This document shows positions 6,277 to 14,894 of a stretch of 32,078 bases of DNA, piece by piece. Under the pieces are notes generated by a model, which worked only from the letters and a program-made list of their open reading frames with translations, made no database searches and had not been told where the DNA came from. The position numbers and the translations under genes were made by a program. This DNA is from CADEFQ01 sp035342635 (GTDB taxonomy: Bacteria > Pseudomonadota > Gammaproteobacteria > Steroidobacterales > Steroidobacteraceae), in contig DAOQXO010000019.1 in the NCBI GenBank assembly GCA_035342635.1, forward strand, positions 1 to 32,078. Direction: 5' to 3'. Every line of letters starts with the position of its first letter. The stretch's first letter is position 1.

Positions 6277-9249
6277 ATGATTGTTAAATCGCGGGTGCTG
6301 GCACTTGCCCTGCTGTTCTTGCCGCAGTTGGCGCTCGCCCTGGGACTGGGCGATATACGCCTCAATTCGCGCCTGAACTCGCCACTCGACGCCGAGATCG
6401 AGCTGGTCGGGGCGACCGCCGAGGAACTCTCGACGCTCAAGGCCCAGCTGGCCTCGCGGGAGACCTTCGCGCGCTACGCGCTGGAATGGCCGGCGTTCCT
6501 CTCCGGCGTCACCGTGGACCAGGTGCGCAGCGCCGACGGGCGCACGCTGCTGCGCCTGCGCTCGCAGGACCCCGTCACCGAGCCGTTCGTCACCATGCTG
6601 GTCGAGGTGAACTGGGCGCGCGGGCGCCTGGTGCGCGAATACACCGTACTCATCGACCCGCCCATCTTTGCGCCGGGCGATGCGCAGGCGGCGGCGCCTG
6701 TCGCGGCGCCGACCGTCGGGGCGCAGCGCCAGGGCGAGATCGCGCGGCCTGCGCCGACACCGAGCGGGGCGGCTGCGCCGAGCGCCTCGCGCGCGCCAGT
6801 GGCCGCAGGCGGCGCCGATGGCAGCTACACCGTGCGCCGCGGCGACACGCTCACCTCCATTGCCGCGGGCCTCACCGGAGGCGCGGACACCCAGCGCATG
6901 ATGGTGGGCCTCTACCAGGGCAATCCCGGCGCCTTCGGCAACAACATGAGCGACCTGCATGCGGGTGCCGTGCTGCGCGTTCCCGATGCCGCGACGCTGG
7001 CCGCGATCAGTGCGAGCGACGCCGCCGCCGAGGTGCGTCGCCAGTATGCGGCGTGGAGCGGGCGCAGCGGCGCGGCGGTCGGTGAGGAGCGCCTGCGTCT
7101 CGTGCCGCCGTCGCAGGCGGGCACCGCTTCGGGAAGCGGCGCCGCGGCGAGTGCGGAGCTCGAGCAGGCGAGCGCGCGCGTGCGCCAGCTCGAGAGCGAG
7201 CTGCAGGAAGCGCGCAGGCAGATCGAGATTCGCAACAGCCAGCTGGCCGACCTGCAGGCGCGCCTGGCGGCGGCCTCCGGTGCGCCGCCGCCGGCCCCGG
7301 CGGTCACGCCCGAGCCGGAAGTTGCGCCCGAGCCGGAAGTCGCGCCCGAAGCCGAAGTGCCGGCAGAGGAACTGCTTCCGCCGCCGGGCGAGGCCGCCAC
7401 GGAACCCGCCGCCGTCGAGGCTGACGTCGAGGCGGAGCCGGAGACGCTGCCTGCACCGGCCGCCGCGCCGGCGCCGGCGGAGGAAGGCACGTCGATCCTC
7501 GATACGCTGCGCGCCTGGTGGTACATCCCGGCGTTGCTGCTCGCGCTGCTGCTCGGTCTGTTCGGTTACCGCAAGTGGAAAGCCGGGCAGGAGGACGAGT
7601 TCGACAATTCACTCGGGCGCCTTGCCGAGGCGGGTGCGGAAGCCGTCGAGCGTCGCACCGGCCTCACGGACACGGCGCGCCTGCGCAAGCCGGTCGGAGG
7701 TGACGAGGAAGAGGCATTCGTCGTCGAGGAATCGGGTTCGCATGAGCGGCCGCGGCTCGACGAATCGGGCACCTTTCGCAAGCCCCCCGCGGTCGTCACG
7801 ACGACTGCCGACCAGACGATCAGCGGCGAGACCGCGATCAACCTCGACCAGGGCGATCCGCTGGCCGAAGCCGATTTCCACATGGCCTATGGCCTGTACG
7901 ACCAGGCGGCCGATCTCGTGCGCATCGCGATCGCGCGCGAGCCGGAGCGCCGTGACCTCAAGCTGAAGCTTCTCGAAGTGTTCTTCGTGTGGGGCAACAA
8001 GGACCAGTTCCTTGCGGCCGCGCGCGAACTCGCCGCCTCGAGAGACGACGCGCCGGCAGGCGAGTGGGACAAGATCGTCATCATGGGCAAGCAGCTTGCC
8101 CCCGAGGATGCGCTGTTCCAGCAGTCCTCGCCCGCGGGAGGAGCGATTGCCGGTGGCATCGACCTCGACCTCGAGGGTGGGCAGAACCGCGTCGACTACG
8201 ACCTGCTCGGCGCTCCGGGCGGCGAAGCGCCGCGTGCCGGTGTGGATCTCGATTTCAATACCGCGCTCGGAGCGGATGAGGGCGAAGCGCTCTTCGGCGA
8301 CAAGGACCCCACCGGCGAGGCGGGTCAGCTGGTCGACACGGCAGGCGGCGATCTCGACTTCGTGCTCGACGACCCGTCGCGCGGCGCCGACCACAGCGGC
8401 CTGACCACTCGCGAGATGACCGCGCAGATGCCGAGCGAGCAGACCGTGGAGCGCACCGCGCTGCTGGCGGACTCCATGGATGCCCCGACCGTCGAGCAGC
8501 CCTTGCTGCGCACCGGCGAGGATCACACGATTCGCCAGAAGCTCGAGGTGGCGATACCCCAGCCGGGCAACGGTGTGGACCCGACTGCGGAGCTTGCGAT
8601 CGACGACCTCGGCCTCGACCTTGGCGCGCTCGAAGCGGACGGCGGCGATTCGGCGAGTGATGCACCGACCATGGTCGCCGGCCTCGACGCCCGTTCACGC
8701 CAGATCATCGAAGAGGCCGAGCGTCAGGCGGGTGGCGATCCCGACCAGGCGTCGGCGACCGGCAGCTGGTACACGATCGGGAGCACCGACCAGACCGGCA
8801 CCAATCCGGCCATCGCCGACATCAATGCCACGGCATCGCTGAAGGCGCTGAGCGACGTCCCGGAGGAGGTCCCGGAGGAGATTGACCCGCGCGGCGCGAC
8901 TTCGCGCCTCGCTGCGCTGAAGCCTGGGGACGTGGACATCGACTTTGGCGCGACCGATGCCTTCGGCGCCTCGGTGCGCAGCGGCCTCGATCTGGACGTC
9001 GGCAGTGCGGCCGCCGACAACGAGGGGGCATTCGCGGCGACGCAGAAGATCGGCCCCGAGGACCTCGCGCTGCCGGATCTCGAGCCGGTGACGATGAGCG
9101 AGGTCGGCACCAAGCTCGATCTCGCCCGTGCGTACATGGACATGGGTGATCCCGACGGCGCCCGCAGCATCCTGAAGGAAGTCCTGCAGGAGGGCTCGGT
9201 CTCGCAGAAGCAGGAGGCGCAGCGCCTGATCGACACCCTGCCGGGTTGA
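6277..9249 (+). CDS. fimV: FimV-type polar hub protein with LysM domain
   Basis: 990 residues. The order is: signal peptide (about 1-21, ending ...LALALG); the conserved FimV N-terminal domain beginning LGDIRLNSRLNSPLDAEIEL; a LysM peptidoglycan-binding domain at about 183-240 (YTVRRGDTLTSIAAGL); a coiled coil at about 291-331; a Pro/Glu/Ala linker; one membrane helix at about 413-433; a TPR-like segment at about 527-585; a long acidic cytoplasmic region; and the C-terminal FimV motif (about 940-990, TKLDLARAYMDMGDPDGARS). FimV/TspA proteins act at the cell pole in type IV pilus assembly, twitching and cAMP control. The gene position (asd-fimV-truA) matches Pseudomonas. Its stop shares one base with the truA ATG. 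Confidence 0.94.
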   Translation: MIVKSRVLALALLFLPQLALALGLGDIRLNSRLNSPLDAEIELVGATAEELSTLKAQLASRETFARYALEWPAFLSGVTVDQVRSADGRTLLRLRSQDPVTEPFVTMLVEVNWARGRLVREYTVLIDPPIFAPGDAQAAAPVAAPTVGAQRQGEIARPAPTPSGAAAPSASRAPVAAGGADGSYTVRRGDTLTSIAAGLTGGADTQRMMVGLYQGNPGAFGNNMSDLHAGAVLRVPDAATLAAISASDAAAEVRRQYAAWSGRSGAAVGEERLRLVPPSQAGTASGSGAAASAELEQASARVRQLESELQEARRQIEIRNSQLADLQARLAAASGAPPPAPAVTPEPEVAPEPEVAPEAEVPAEELLPPPGEAATEPAAVEADVEAEPETLPAPAAAPAPAEEGTSILDTLRAWWYIPALLLALLLGLFGYRKWKAGQEDEFDNSLGRLAEAGAEAVERRTGLTDTARLRKPVGGDEEEAFVVEESGSHERPRLDESGTFRKPPAVVTTTADQTISGETAINLDQGDPLAEADFHMAYGLYDQAADLVRIAIAREPERRDLKLKLLEVFFVWGNKDQFLAAARELAASRDDAPAGEWDKIVIMGKQLAPEDALFQQSSPAGGAIAGGIDLDLEGGQNRVDYDLLGAPGGEAPRAGVDLDFNTALGADEGEALFGDKDPTGEAGQLVDTAGGDLDFVLDDPSRGADHSGLTTREMTAQMPSEQTVERTALLADSMDAPTVEQPLLRTGEDHTIRQKLEVAIPQPGNGVDPTAELAIDDLGLDLGALEADGGDSASDAPTMVAGLDARSRQIIEEAERQAGGDPDQASATGSWYTIGSTDQTGTNPAIADINATASLKALSDVPEEVPEEIDPRGATSRLAALKPGDVDIDFGATDAFGASVRSGLDLDVGSAAADNEGAFAATQKIGPEDLALPDLEPVTMSEVGTKLDLARAYMDMGDPDGARSILKEVLQEGSVSQKQEAQRLIDTLPG
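7309..7362 (+). repeat. Three tandem 18-base units in fimV (PEPEVA repeats)
   Basis: Three consecutive 18-base units (7309-7326, 7327-7344, 7345-7362) encode PEPEVA, PEPEVA and PEAEVP. They lie in the periplasmic linker between the coiled coil and the membrane helix. Units 1 and 2 differ by one base. Unit number could vary between strains by slippage without breaking the frame. Confidence 0.85.
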
Positions 9250-10031
9250 TGCCGCGTGTCGCGGTAGGGATCGAGTACCTCGGCACCGCTTACTGTGGCT
9301 GGCAGGCGCAGGCGGGCCAGCGTACCGTGCAGCAGCAGGTCGAGGCGGCGTTGTCGGCCGTGGCCGATGAGCCGGTGGCGGTCGTCTGCGCGGGCCGTAC
9401 CGACACGGGCGTGCACGCGCTCGGCCAGGTGGTTCACTTCGACACTGCCGCGGCGCGCGCGCCGCGCGCCTGGGTGCTCGGCGCCAATACCAGGCTGCCG
9501 CAGGACATTTCGTTGCTCTGGGCGCAGGAGGTGCCGTCGCACTTCCACGCGCGCTACAGCGCCCTGTCGCGCAGTTATCGCTACGTCATCGTCAATCGCG
9601 GCCAGCGGCCCGCACTCGCCGCGGGCCGCGTCGCCTGGGTGCACCGGCCGCTCGATGTCGCCTCGATGCGCGCCGCCGCCGCGCACCTGCTCGGTGAGCA
9701 CGATTTCAGCGCGTTCCGCTCCGCCGATTGCCAGTCGAAGACACCCATGCGCCGCATTACCGCGATCGCGGTCGAGCGCAGCGGTGAGCGCATCACGATC
9801 GACGTCACCGCCAACGCCTTCCTGCACCACATGGTGCGCAACATCGCGGGATTGCTGATCGCCATCGGGCGTGGGGACGCCGGACCGGAGTTCGCCGCCG
9901 AAGTGCTCGCGGGCCGCGATCGCCGGCGCAATGCCGCCACGGCGCCCGCCGGCGGCCTGTACTTCACCGCCGTGCGCTATGACGCGAGCTTCGGCTTGCC
10001 GGACGGGGTTTCCGCTATGATGCCGCCCTGA
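9249..10031 (+). CDS. truA: tRNA pseudouridine(38-40) synthase
   Basis: 260 residues. Converts U38, U39 and U40 in the anticodon stem-loop of many tRNAs to pseudouridine. The catalytic aspartate is D52 in CAGRTDTGVHA. Other TruA hallmarks are EYLGTAYCGWQAQ at the N-terminus, FHARYSALSRSYRYVI, and the C-terminal FLHHMVRNIAGLL. The ATG at 9249 shares its A with the fimV TGA (TGATG). A TTG one codon upstream is possible but unlikely. accD begins one base after the stop. In Pseudomonas trpF lies between truA and accD; here there is no room for it. Confidence 0.96.
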   Translation: MPRVAVGIEYLGTAYCGWQAQAGQRTVQQQVEAALSAVADEPVAVVCAGRTDTGVHALGQVVHFDTAAARAPRAWVLGANTRLPQDISLLWAQEVPSHFHARYSALSRSYRYVIVNRGQRPALAAGRVAWVHRPLDVASMRAAAAHLLGEHDFSAFRSADCQSKTPMRRITAIAVERSGERITIDVTANAFLHHMVRNIAGLLIAIGRGDAGPEFAAEVLAGRDRRRNAATAPAGGLYFTAVRYDASFGLPDGVSAMMPP

Positions 10032-10032
10032 T

Positions 10033-10902
10033 ATGTCCTGGTTCGAAAAAATCATGCCCTCGCGCATCAAGACCGAACGCCGCACGCGCTCGGTCCCCGA
10101 GGGCTTGTGGATCAAGTGTCCGGCCTGCGATTCGGTGCTGTACCGCGCCGAACTCGAGCGCAACCTCAATGTCTGCCCGAAGTGCAGCCACCACATGCGC
10201 ATCGGTGCGCGCGAGCGGCTGGCCCTGTTCCTCGACGAGGGCGAGGTCGTCGAGATCGGCGCCGACATCACGCCGCAGGACCCGCTCAAGTTCAAGGACA
10301 GCAAGCGCTACAAGGACCGGCTCGCCTCGGCGCAGAAGAACACCGGCGAGAACGACGCGCTGGTCGCGCTTGCCGGCACGCTGCTCGGCATCGACGTGGT
10401 GGCCTGCGCCTTCGAGTTCCGCTTCCTTGGCGGCTCCATGGGTTCGGTGGTCGGCGAGCGGTTCAAGCGTTCGGTCGACTACTGCATCGAGCATCGCGCA
10501 GCGCTCGTGTGCTTTTCGGCAAGCGGCGGGGCGCGCATGCAGGAGGCACTCTATTCGCTGCTGCAGATGGCCAAGACCAGTGCCGCGCTCGCGCGCCTCG
10601 CGCGCGAGCACCTGCCATTCATCTCGGTCATGACCGACCCGACGACGGGTGGCGTGTCGGCGAGCCTGGCGATGCTGGGGGACCTGAACGTCGCCGAGCC
10701 GCGGGCACTGATCGGCTTCGCCGGTCCGCGTGTCATCCAGCAGACCGTGCGGGAGACCCTGCCCGAGGGCTTCCAGAGGAGCGAGTTCCTGCTCGAACAC
10801 GGCGCGCTCGACATGATCATCGACCGTCGGGACATGCGTGAGCGCCTCGGCTCCGTGCTGCGCCTGCTGCTGAAGAAGCCGGCGGCGGCGACCGTCGCCT
10901 GA
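10033..10902 (+). CDS. accD: Acetyl-CoA carboxylase carboxyltransferase subunit beta
   Basis: 289 residues. With AccA it forms the carboxyltransferase that moves CO2 from carboxybiotin to acetyl-CoA, giving malonyl-CoA for fatty acid synthesis. The N-terminal zinc ribbon has four cysteines, C29, C32, C48 and C51 (CPAC...CPKC). The crotonase-fold carboxyltransferase body follows, with FSASGGARMQEA and the glycine-rich VMTDPTTGGVSASLAMLGD. The start MSWFEKIMPSRI is typical. It starts one base after truA ends and is followed 16 bases later by folC, the usual neighbour. Confidence 0.97.
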   Translation: MSWFEKIMPSRIKTERRTRSVPEGLWIKCPACDSVLYRAELERNLNVCPKCSHHMRIGARERLALFLDEGEVVEIGADITPQDPLKFKDSKRYKDRLASAQKNTGENDALVALAGTLLGIDVVACAFEFRFLGGSMGSVVGERFKRSVDYCIEHRAALVCFSASGGARMQEALYSLLQMAKTSAALARLAREHLPFISVMTDPTTGGVSASLAMLGDLNVAEPRALIGFAGPRVIQQTVRETLPEGFQRSEFLLEHGALDMIIDRRDMRERLGSVLRLLLKKPAAATVA

Positions 10903-10918
10903 CCGGCGCGCACCGGCC

Positions 10919-12166
10919 ATGCGCTCGCTCGCCGAGTGGATCGAGCTGCAGCAGCGCGTGCATCCGCGCGCCATCGATCTCGGGCTCGAGCGGGTCGCGC
11001 GCATCGCGCGCGCGCTCGGTGTCGAGCGGCCCGATGCGCCGACCTGGATCGTCGGCGGCACGAACGGCAAGGGCTCGACGATCGCGTATCTCCATTCGAT
11101 CCTGGCTGCCGCGCAGTTCACCACCGGCGTGTTCACGTCCCCGCACCTGGTGCGCTACAACGAGCGGGTCCGTGTCGGCGGCGCCGAGGTGCCTGATGCG
11201 GAACTCATCGAGGCCTTCGAGGCGATCGAGGCCGCGCGCGGCGCGACGACCCTGACCTTTTTCGAGTTCAGTGCGCTCGCGGCGCTGCTGGTGTTCCGAT
11301 GGCGTGGCGTCGATGCGCAGCTGCTCGAGGTGGGCCTCGGCGGACGCCTCGATGCCACCAACCTGGTGGATGCCGATGTGGCGGTGCTGTGCTCCGTGGG
11401 ATCCGATCACCACCAGTGGCTCGGGCCCACGCTCGAGGATGTCGGGCGCGAGAAGGCCGGCATCTTCCGGCACGGTCGCCCCGCGATCATCGGCGCTGCC
11501 GACCTTCCCGCGAGCGTCTTCACCGAGGTCGAGCGCATCGGCGCCGTCCCGCATGTCGCGCGGCGCGACTACGACTGGGAACACTCGGGTGAACGCTGGA
11601 CCTATCGGTCACGGGCCCGCACGCTCGCCGACCTGCCGATACCCGCGCTCGTCGGCGAGGTGCAGTTCGCGAATGCGGCCGCCGCGATCGCCGCGCTGGA
11701 TGCCGGCCCGCTGCCCGTATCGGCCCATGCGGTCGCGCGCGGGCTCGAGCAGGCGCGCCTGCCCGGTCGCTTCCAGGTCGTGCCGGGCGAGGTCGAGTGG
11801 ATACTCGATGTCGCACACAACGCGCCTGCGGCCGCGGAACTCGCGCGCAACCTCGCGGCGCGCGCGGTGCGCGGACGTACGCTTGCGCTTGCCGGCTTCC
11901 TCGACGACAAGGATGTCGCGGCGATAGGGCGCGTGCTCGCGCCGCATATCGACGCGTGGGTGATCGCCTCGCTGCCGCCGCCGCGCGGGCTCACCGCCGC
12001 GCAGGTCGCCGGCGAACTCGGCATCGGTGCGCCGCTCGCGCAGTGCGAGTCGGTGGCCGATGCCTGTGCGCAGGCGCGCGCGGCGACGCGCTCGGGCGAT
12101 CGAATCGTCGCCTTCGGTTCCTTCCATCTCGTCGGCCCGGTGCTCGAGTGGCTTCAGCTATACTGA
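10919..12166 (+). CDS. folC: Dihydrofolate synthase / folylpolyglutamate synthase
   Basis: 415 residues. Adds glutamate to dihydropteroate and further glutamates to reduced folates. It is an ATP-dependent Mur-ligase-like enzyme. The P-loop is GGTNGKGSTIAYL (from residue 46), followed by TSPHLVRYNERVRV (the mobile loop) and the Mur-type EVGLGGRLDATN. The C-terminal domain carries LDVAHNAPAAAELARNL. The start at 10919 is the first ATG after accD. Order accD-folC-dedD-cvpA-purF is conserved in Pseudomonas and enterobacteria. It supplies folate-linked one-carbon units relevant to the purine operon downstream. Confidence 0.96.
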   Translation: MRSLAEWIELQQRVHPRAIDLGLERVARIARALGVERPDAPTWIVGGTNGKGSTIAYLHSILAAAQFTTGVFTSPHLVRYNERVRVGGAEVPDAELIEAFEAIEAARGATTLTFFEFSALAALLVFRWRGVDAQLLEVGLGGRLDATNLVDADVAVLCSVGSDHHQWLGPTLEDVGREKAGIFRHGRPAIIGAADLPASVFTEVERIGAVPHVARRDYDWEHSGERWTYRSRARTLADLPIPALVGEVQFANAAAAIAALDAGPLPVSAHAVARGLEQARLPGRFQVVPGEVEWILDVAHNAPAAAELARNLAARAVRGRTLALAGFLDDKDVAAIGRVLAPHIDAWVIASLPPPRGLTAAQVAGELGIGAPLAQCESVADACAQARAATRSGDRIVAFGSFHLVGPVLEWLQLY

Positions 12167-12173
12167 TTTCGGC

Positions 12174-12782
12174 GTGAACAAGCAGTTCAGGGAACGGCTC
12201 ACGGGGGCCGTGATCCTCGTCATTTTCGTGGTCGTCGTCGTGCCCGCGCTGCTCAGCGGGCCGCCGCAACCGGCCGCGCCCGCGACGACGGATACGACTG
12301 CAGAGGGGCCGCCGTTGCGCTCCTACACGATCGACCTGACCGACCCGGCGGCGGTGCCTGCCCGCGCGCCCGCGTCGACGCCGGCCTCGCCGCCGGCTCC
12401 GGTGCGCGAACCGGCGGCGGATCCGGCGCCCGAGCCCGCTCCGGCAGCGACCAGGCCGGCGCAGGAGCTGGTGGCGGAGCCTGCGCCCGCGGCGCCCGCC
12501 GTGGCTCCTGCGCCCGAACCTGCACCGGTCGCCGCCGCTACCGCCGAAGTCGAGTCGGGGTTTGCAGTGCAGATCGGCAGTTTCGCCAACCGCAGCAATG
12601 CCGACAGTCTGGTGGCACGGCTGCGCAAGGGCGGCTTTCCCGCGTTCATTGCACCCACGAGCAGCGGGCGGAAGCTGTATCGCGTGCGTGTCGGCCCGGT
12701 TGCCGATCGTGCCGAAGCGCAGATCCTCGCAACGCGGCTTGCCACGGCGGGCCAGCCCGGATCGGTCGTCAGCCATCCGTGA
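12174..12782 (+). CDS. dedD: DedD-like SPOR-domain cell division protein
   Basis: 202 residues from a GTG start at 12174, seven bases after folC stops. The open frame extends further back inside folC, but this start puts the membrane helix (about residues 11-28, TGAVILVIFVVVVVPALL) at the N-terminus, as in DedD. A long Pro/Ala/Glu linker follows (about 30-120). A C-terminal SPOR domain begins SGFAVQIGSFANRSNADSLV and ends VVSHP. SPOR domains bind denuded glycan strands at the septum, so the protein is a bitopic inner-membrane factor of division. The Shine-Dalgarno is weak, and translation may be coupled to folC. Confidence 0.88.
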   Translation: MNKQFRERLTGAVILVIFVVVVVPALLSGPPQPAAPATTDTTAEGPPLRSYTIDLTDPAAVPARAPASTPASPPAPVREPAADPAPEPAPAATRPAQELVAEPAPAAPAVAPAPEPAPVAAATAEVESGFAVQIGSFANRSNADSLVARLRKGGFPAFIAPTSSGRKLYRVRVGPVADRAEAQILATRLATAGQPGSVVSHP

Positions 12783-12816
12783 CCGGGTTGCTTTTCCGCG
12801 CCCCACCTCCATCTTG

Positions 12817-12822
12817 TACAAT
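12817..12822 (+). promoter_or_regulatory. Candidate -10 box for cvpA-purF
   Basis: TACAAT (5 of 6 to TATAAT), followed directly by the GC-only run CCGCGCGCG, lies in the 79-base dedD-cvpA gap. At 17 bases upstream there is no good -35 (TTCCGC). A TTGCTT at 12788 is 23 bases away, which is too far. The gap and the -10 suggest a promoter internal to the cluster, giving purF a supply of its own. Confidence 0.35.
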
Positions 12823-12861
12823 CCGCGCGCGCAGACGCGGCGCGAGCGGCTACCAGGGCTC

Positions 12862-13377
12862 ATGACGACAATTGACTACGTGTTGATCGGTATCGTCGTG
12901 ATCTCGGCGATCATCGGGCTGTTTCGCGGCCTGATGCGCGAAGCGCTCTCGCTGGTGACCTGGGTGGCGGCATTGTGGTGCGCCTGGCACTTCGGGCCAG
13001 GACTCGAGCCACACCTCGGCGGCCTGCTCGACTCTTCCGCGGTGCGTCCATGGGCCGCGCGCGTAATCATCTTTTTTGGCGTCCTGCTGCTCGGCATGTT
13101 CGCCGGCTGGCTGGTGACCCAGTTCGTGCGCGTATCGCTGTTCCAGAGCGTCGACCGGCTGTTCGGGGTCGTGTTCGGCCTGCTGCGCGCCTTCGTCGTG
13201 ATCGGTGCGCTCGCCATCCTCGGCCAGGCGCTCGAGCTCGACCGGGAAACCTGGTGGAAGAAGGCGAAACTCACGCCCTATGCCGAGAATGCCGGCAGCG
13301 GGCTGCGCAGCATCGTCGGCGACGATCCGGTGGCGCGTGCGCAGGAGTTGCTGCTGTCCACGGGCGGCAGGGAGTAG
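12862..13377 (+). CDS. cvpA: CvpA family inner-membrane protein
   Basis: 171 residues from the ATG at 12862; the frame is open upstream, but this start gives the standard MTTIDYVLIGIVVISAIIG beginning. About four membrane helices are visible (roughly 6-24, 28-47, 64-85 and 103-120), with the conserved LFRGLMREALSLVTWVAA loop. CvpA was named for colicin V production and is linked to envelope stress resistance, but its molecular role is not settled. It lies immediately before purF, as in many proteobacteria, with five bases between them. Confidence 0.93.
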   Translation: MTTIDYVLIGIVVISAIIGLFRGLMREALSLVTWVAALWCAWHFGPGLEPHLGGLLDSSAVRPWAARVIIFFGVLLLGMFAGWLVTQFVRVSLFQSVDRLFGVVFGLLRAFVVIGALAILGQALELDRETWWKKAKLTPYAENAGSGLRSIVGDDPVARAQELLLSTGGRE

Positions 13378-13382
13378 CGCGC

Positions 13383-14894
13383 ATGTGTGGCATCGTCGGA
13401 ATCGTCGGCACGAGCCCCGTCAACCAGCGGCTCTACGACGCGCTGACCATGCTGCAGCATCGCGGCCAGGACGCCGCGGGCATCACCACCTCGAACGAAG
13501 GCGAGCTGTGCGTGCGCAAAGGCAGCGGTCTCGTGCGCGACGTGTTCCAGCAGCACCACATGCTCGAACTGCGTGGCAATGTCGGCATTGCGCACGTGCG
13601 CTACCCGACCGCGGGCTGCGAGGGCGCGTCCGAGGCGCAACCGTTCTACGTAAACGCCCCGTACGGCATCTGCCTCGGCCACAACGGCAATCTGACCAAT
13701 GCCGCCGAACTTGCCGAAGTGCTGATCCGCGAGGACCGGCGCCACCTCAACACCTCGTCGGACTCGGAAGTGCTGCTGAACGTATTCGCTTCCGAGTTGC
13801 AGCGCATCGGCGGGGCGCGGGTCGCGCCGGCGGATATCTTCGCAGCGCTTGCCACGGTCTACCGGCGCTGTCGCGGCGGCTATGCGGCGATCGCGATGAT
13901 CATCGGCCATGGCGTCGTCGGTTTTCGCGATCCGAACGGCATTCGCCCGCTGGTTCTCGGCACGCGCGATACGGCCAGGGGCCCGGAGTGGATGCTCGCC
14001 TCGGAGAGCGTCGCGCTGACCGGCCTCGGGTTCCGCTTCGTGCGCGACGTCGGTCCCGGTGAGGCCGTGTTCATAGACGAGCGCGGACGTCTGCACGCCC
14101 AGCAACTGGTCGAGGGCGCGCGCCATACGCCCTGCATTTTCGAGTACGTGTATTTCGCGCGCCCCGATTCGATCATCGACAACATCTCGGTCTATCGCTC
14201 ACGCATGCGCATGGGCGACAAGCTCGCCGAGCGCATCCGCAGCGAGCGACCCGACCACGACATCGACGTCGTGATCCCGATTCCCGACACCTCGCGCACG
14301 GCAGCGATGCAGGTCGCCCAGCTGCTCGGCATCAAGTATCGCGAGGGCTTCAACAAGAACCGGTACATTGGCCGCACGTTCATCATGCCGGGCCAGGAGC
14401 AGCGCGAGAAATCGGTTCGCCGCAAGCTGAATGCGATCGACTTCGAGTTCCGCGGCAAGGTCGTGCTGCTGGTCGACGATTCGATCGTGCGTGGCACGAC
14501 TTCGGCGCAGATCATCGAGCTTGCGCGCGAGGCCGGCGCGCGCAAGGTGTATTTCGCCTCGGCGGCGCCGCCGGTGCGCTTCCCGAACGTCTACGGCATC
14601 GACATGCCGGCCGCGAACGAACTCGTCGCGAATAATCGCACGGTCGATGAGGTCTCGGCGGCGATCGGTGCCGACTGGCTCGTGTACCAGTCCCTCGAGG
14701 ACCTGGTGCAGGCCTGCCTGCACGACAACGCCACGATCACCGAGTTCGATACGTCGTGCTTCTCGGGCGAGTACGTCACGGGTGACGTCACGCCCGAGTA
14801 CCTGGAACGGCTGCGCACCGAGCGCTGCGATGCCGCCAAGGCGCGCCGTCGCGATGCCGAGCGCGCCGAACTGCGGGTCGTGCGGGGCGGGTGA
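13383..14894 (+). CDS. purF: Amidophosphoribosyltransferase
   Basis: 503 residues. First committed step of purine synthesis: PRPP plus glutamine to 5-phosphoribosylamine. The protein begins MCGIVGIVG, so the nucleophilic N-terminal cysteine of the glutaminase domain (Cys2) is exposed after Met removal. The PRPP-binding loop of the phosphoribosyltransferase domain is VVLLVDDSIVRGTTS (about 360-374). The start at 13383 is fixed by the Cys2 requirement and by GGGAG upstream. No long propeptide is present, as in the E. coli type. The glycerate kinase start overlaps its stop (GTGA). Confidence 0.97.
   Translation: MCGIVGIVGTSPVNQRLYDALTMLQHRGQDAAGITTSNEGELCVRKGSGLVRDVFQQHHMLELRGNVGIAHVRYPTAGCEGASEAQPFYVNAPYGICLGHNGNLTNAAELAEVLIREDRRHLNTSSDSEVLLNVFASELQRIGGARVAPADIFAALATVYRRCRGGYAAIAMIIGHGVVGFRDPNGIRPLVLGTRDTARGPEWMLASESVALTGLGFRFVRDVGPGEAVFIDERGRLHAQQLVEGARHTPCIFEYVYFARPDSIIDNISVYRSRMRMGDKLAERIRSERPDHDIDVVIPIPDTSRTAAMQVAQLLGIKYREGFNKNRYIGRTFIMPGQEQREKSVRRKLNAIDFEFRGKVVLLVDDSIVRGTTSAQIIELAREAGARKVYFASAAPPVRFPNVYGIDMPAANELVANNRTVDEVSAAIGADWLVYQSLEDLVQACLHDNATITEFDTSCFSGEYVTGDVTPEYLERLRTERCDAAKARRRDAERAELRVVRGG

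Noticed and set aside
8724..10304. 526-residue minus-strand open frame opposite fimV/truA/accD
   Set aside because: Crosses three genuine genes, composition is Ser/Arg-rich shadow type, no domain.
12788..12822. TTGCTT as -35 for the TACAAT box before cvpA
   Set aside because: Spacer is 23 bases, outside the usable 15-19.
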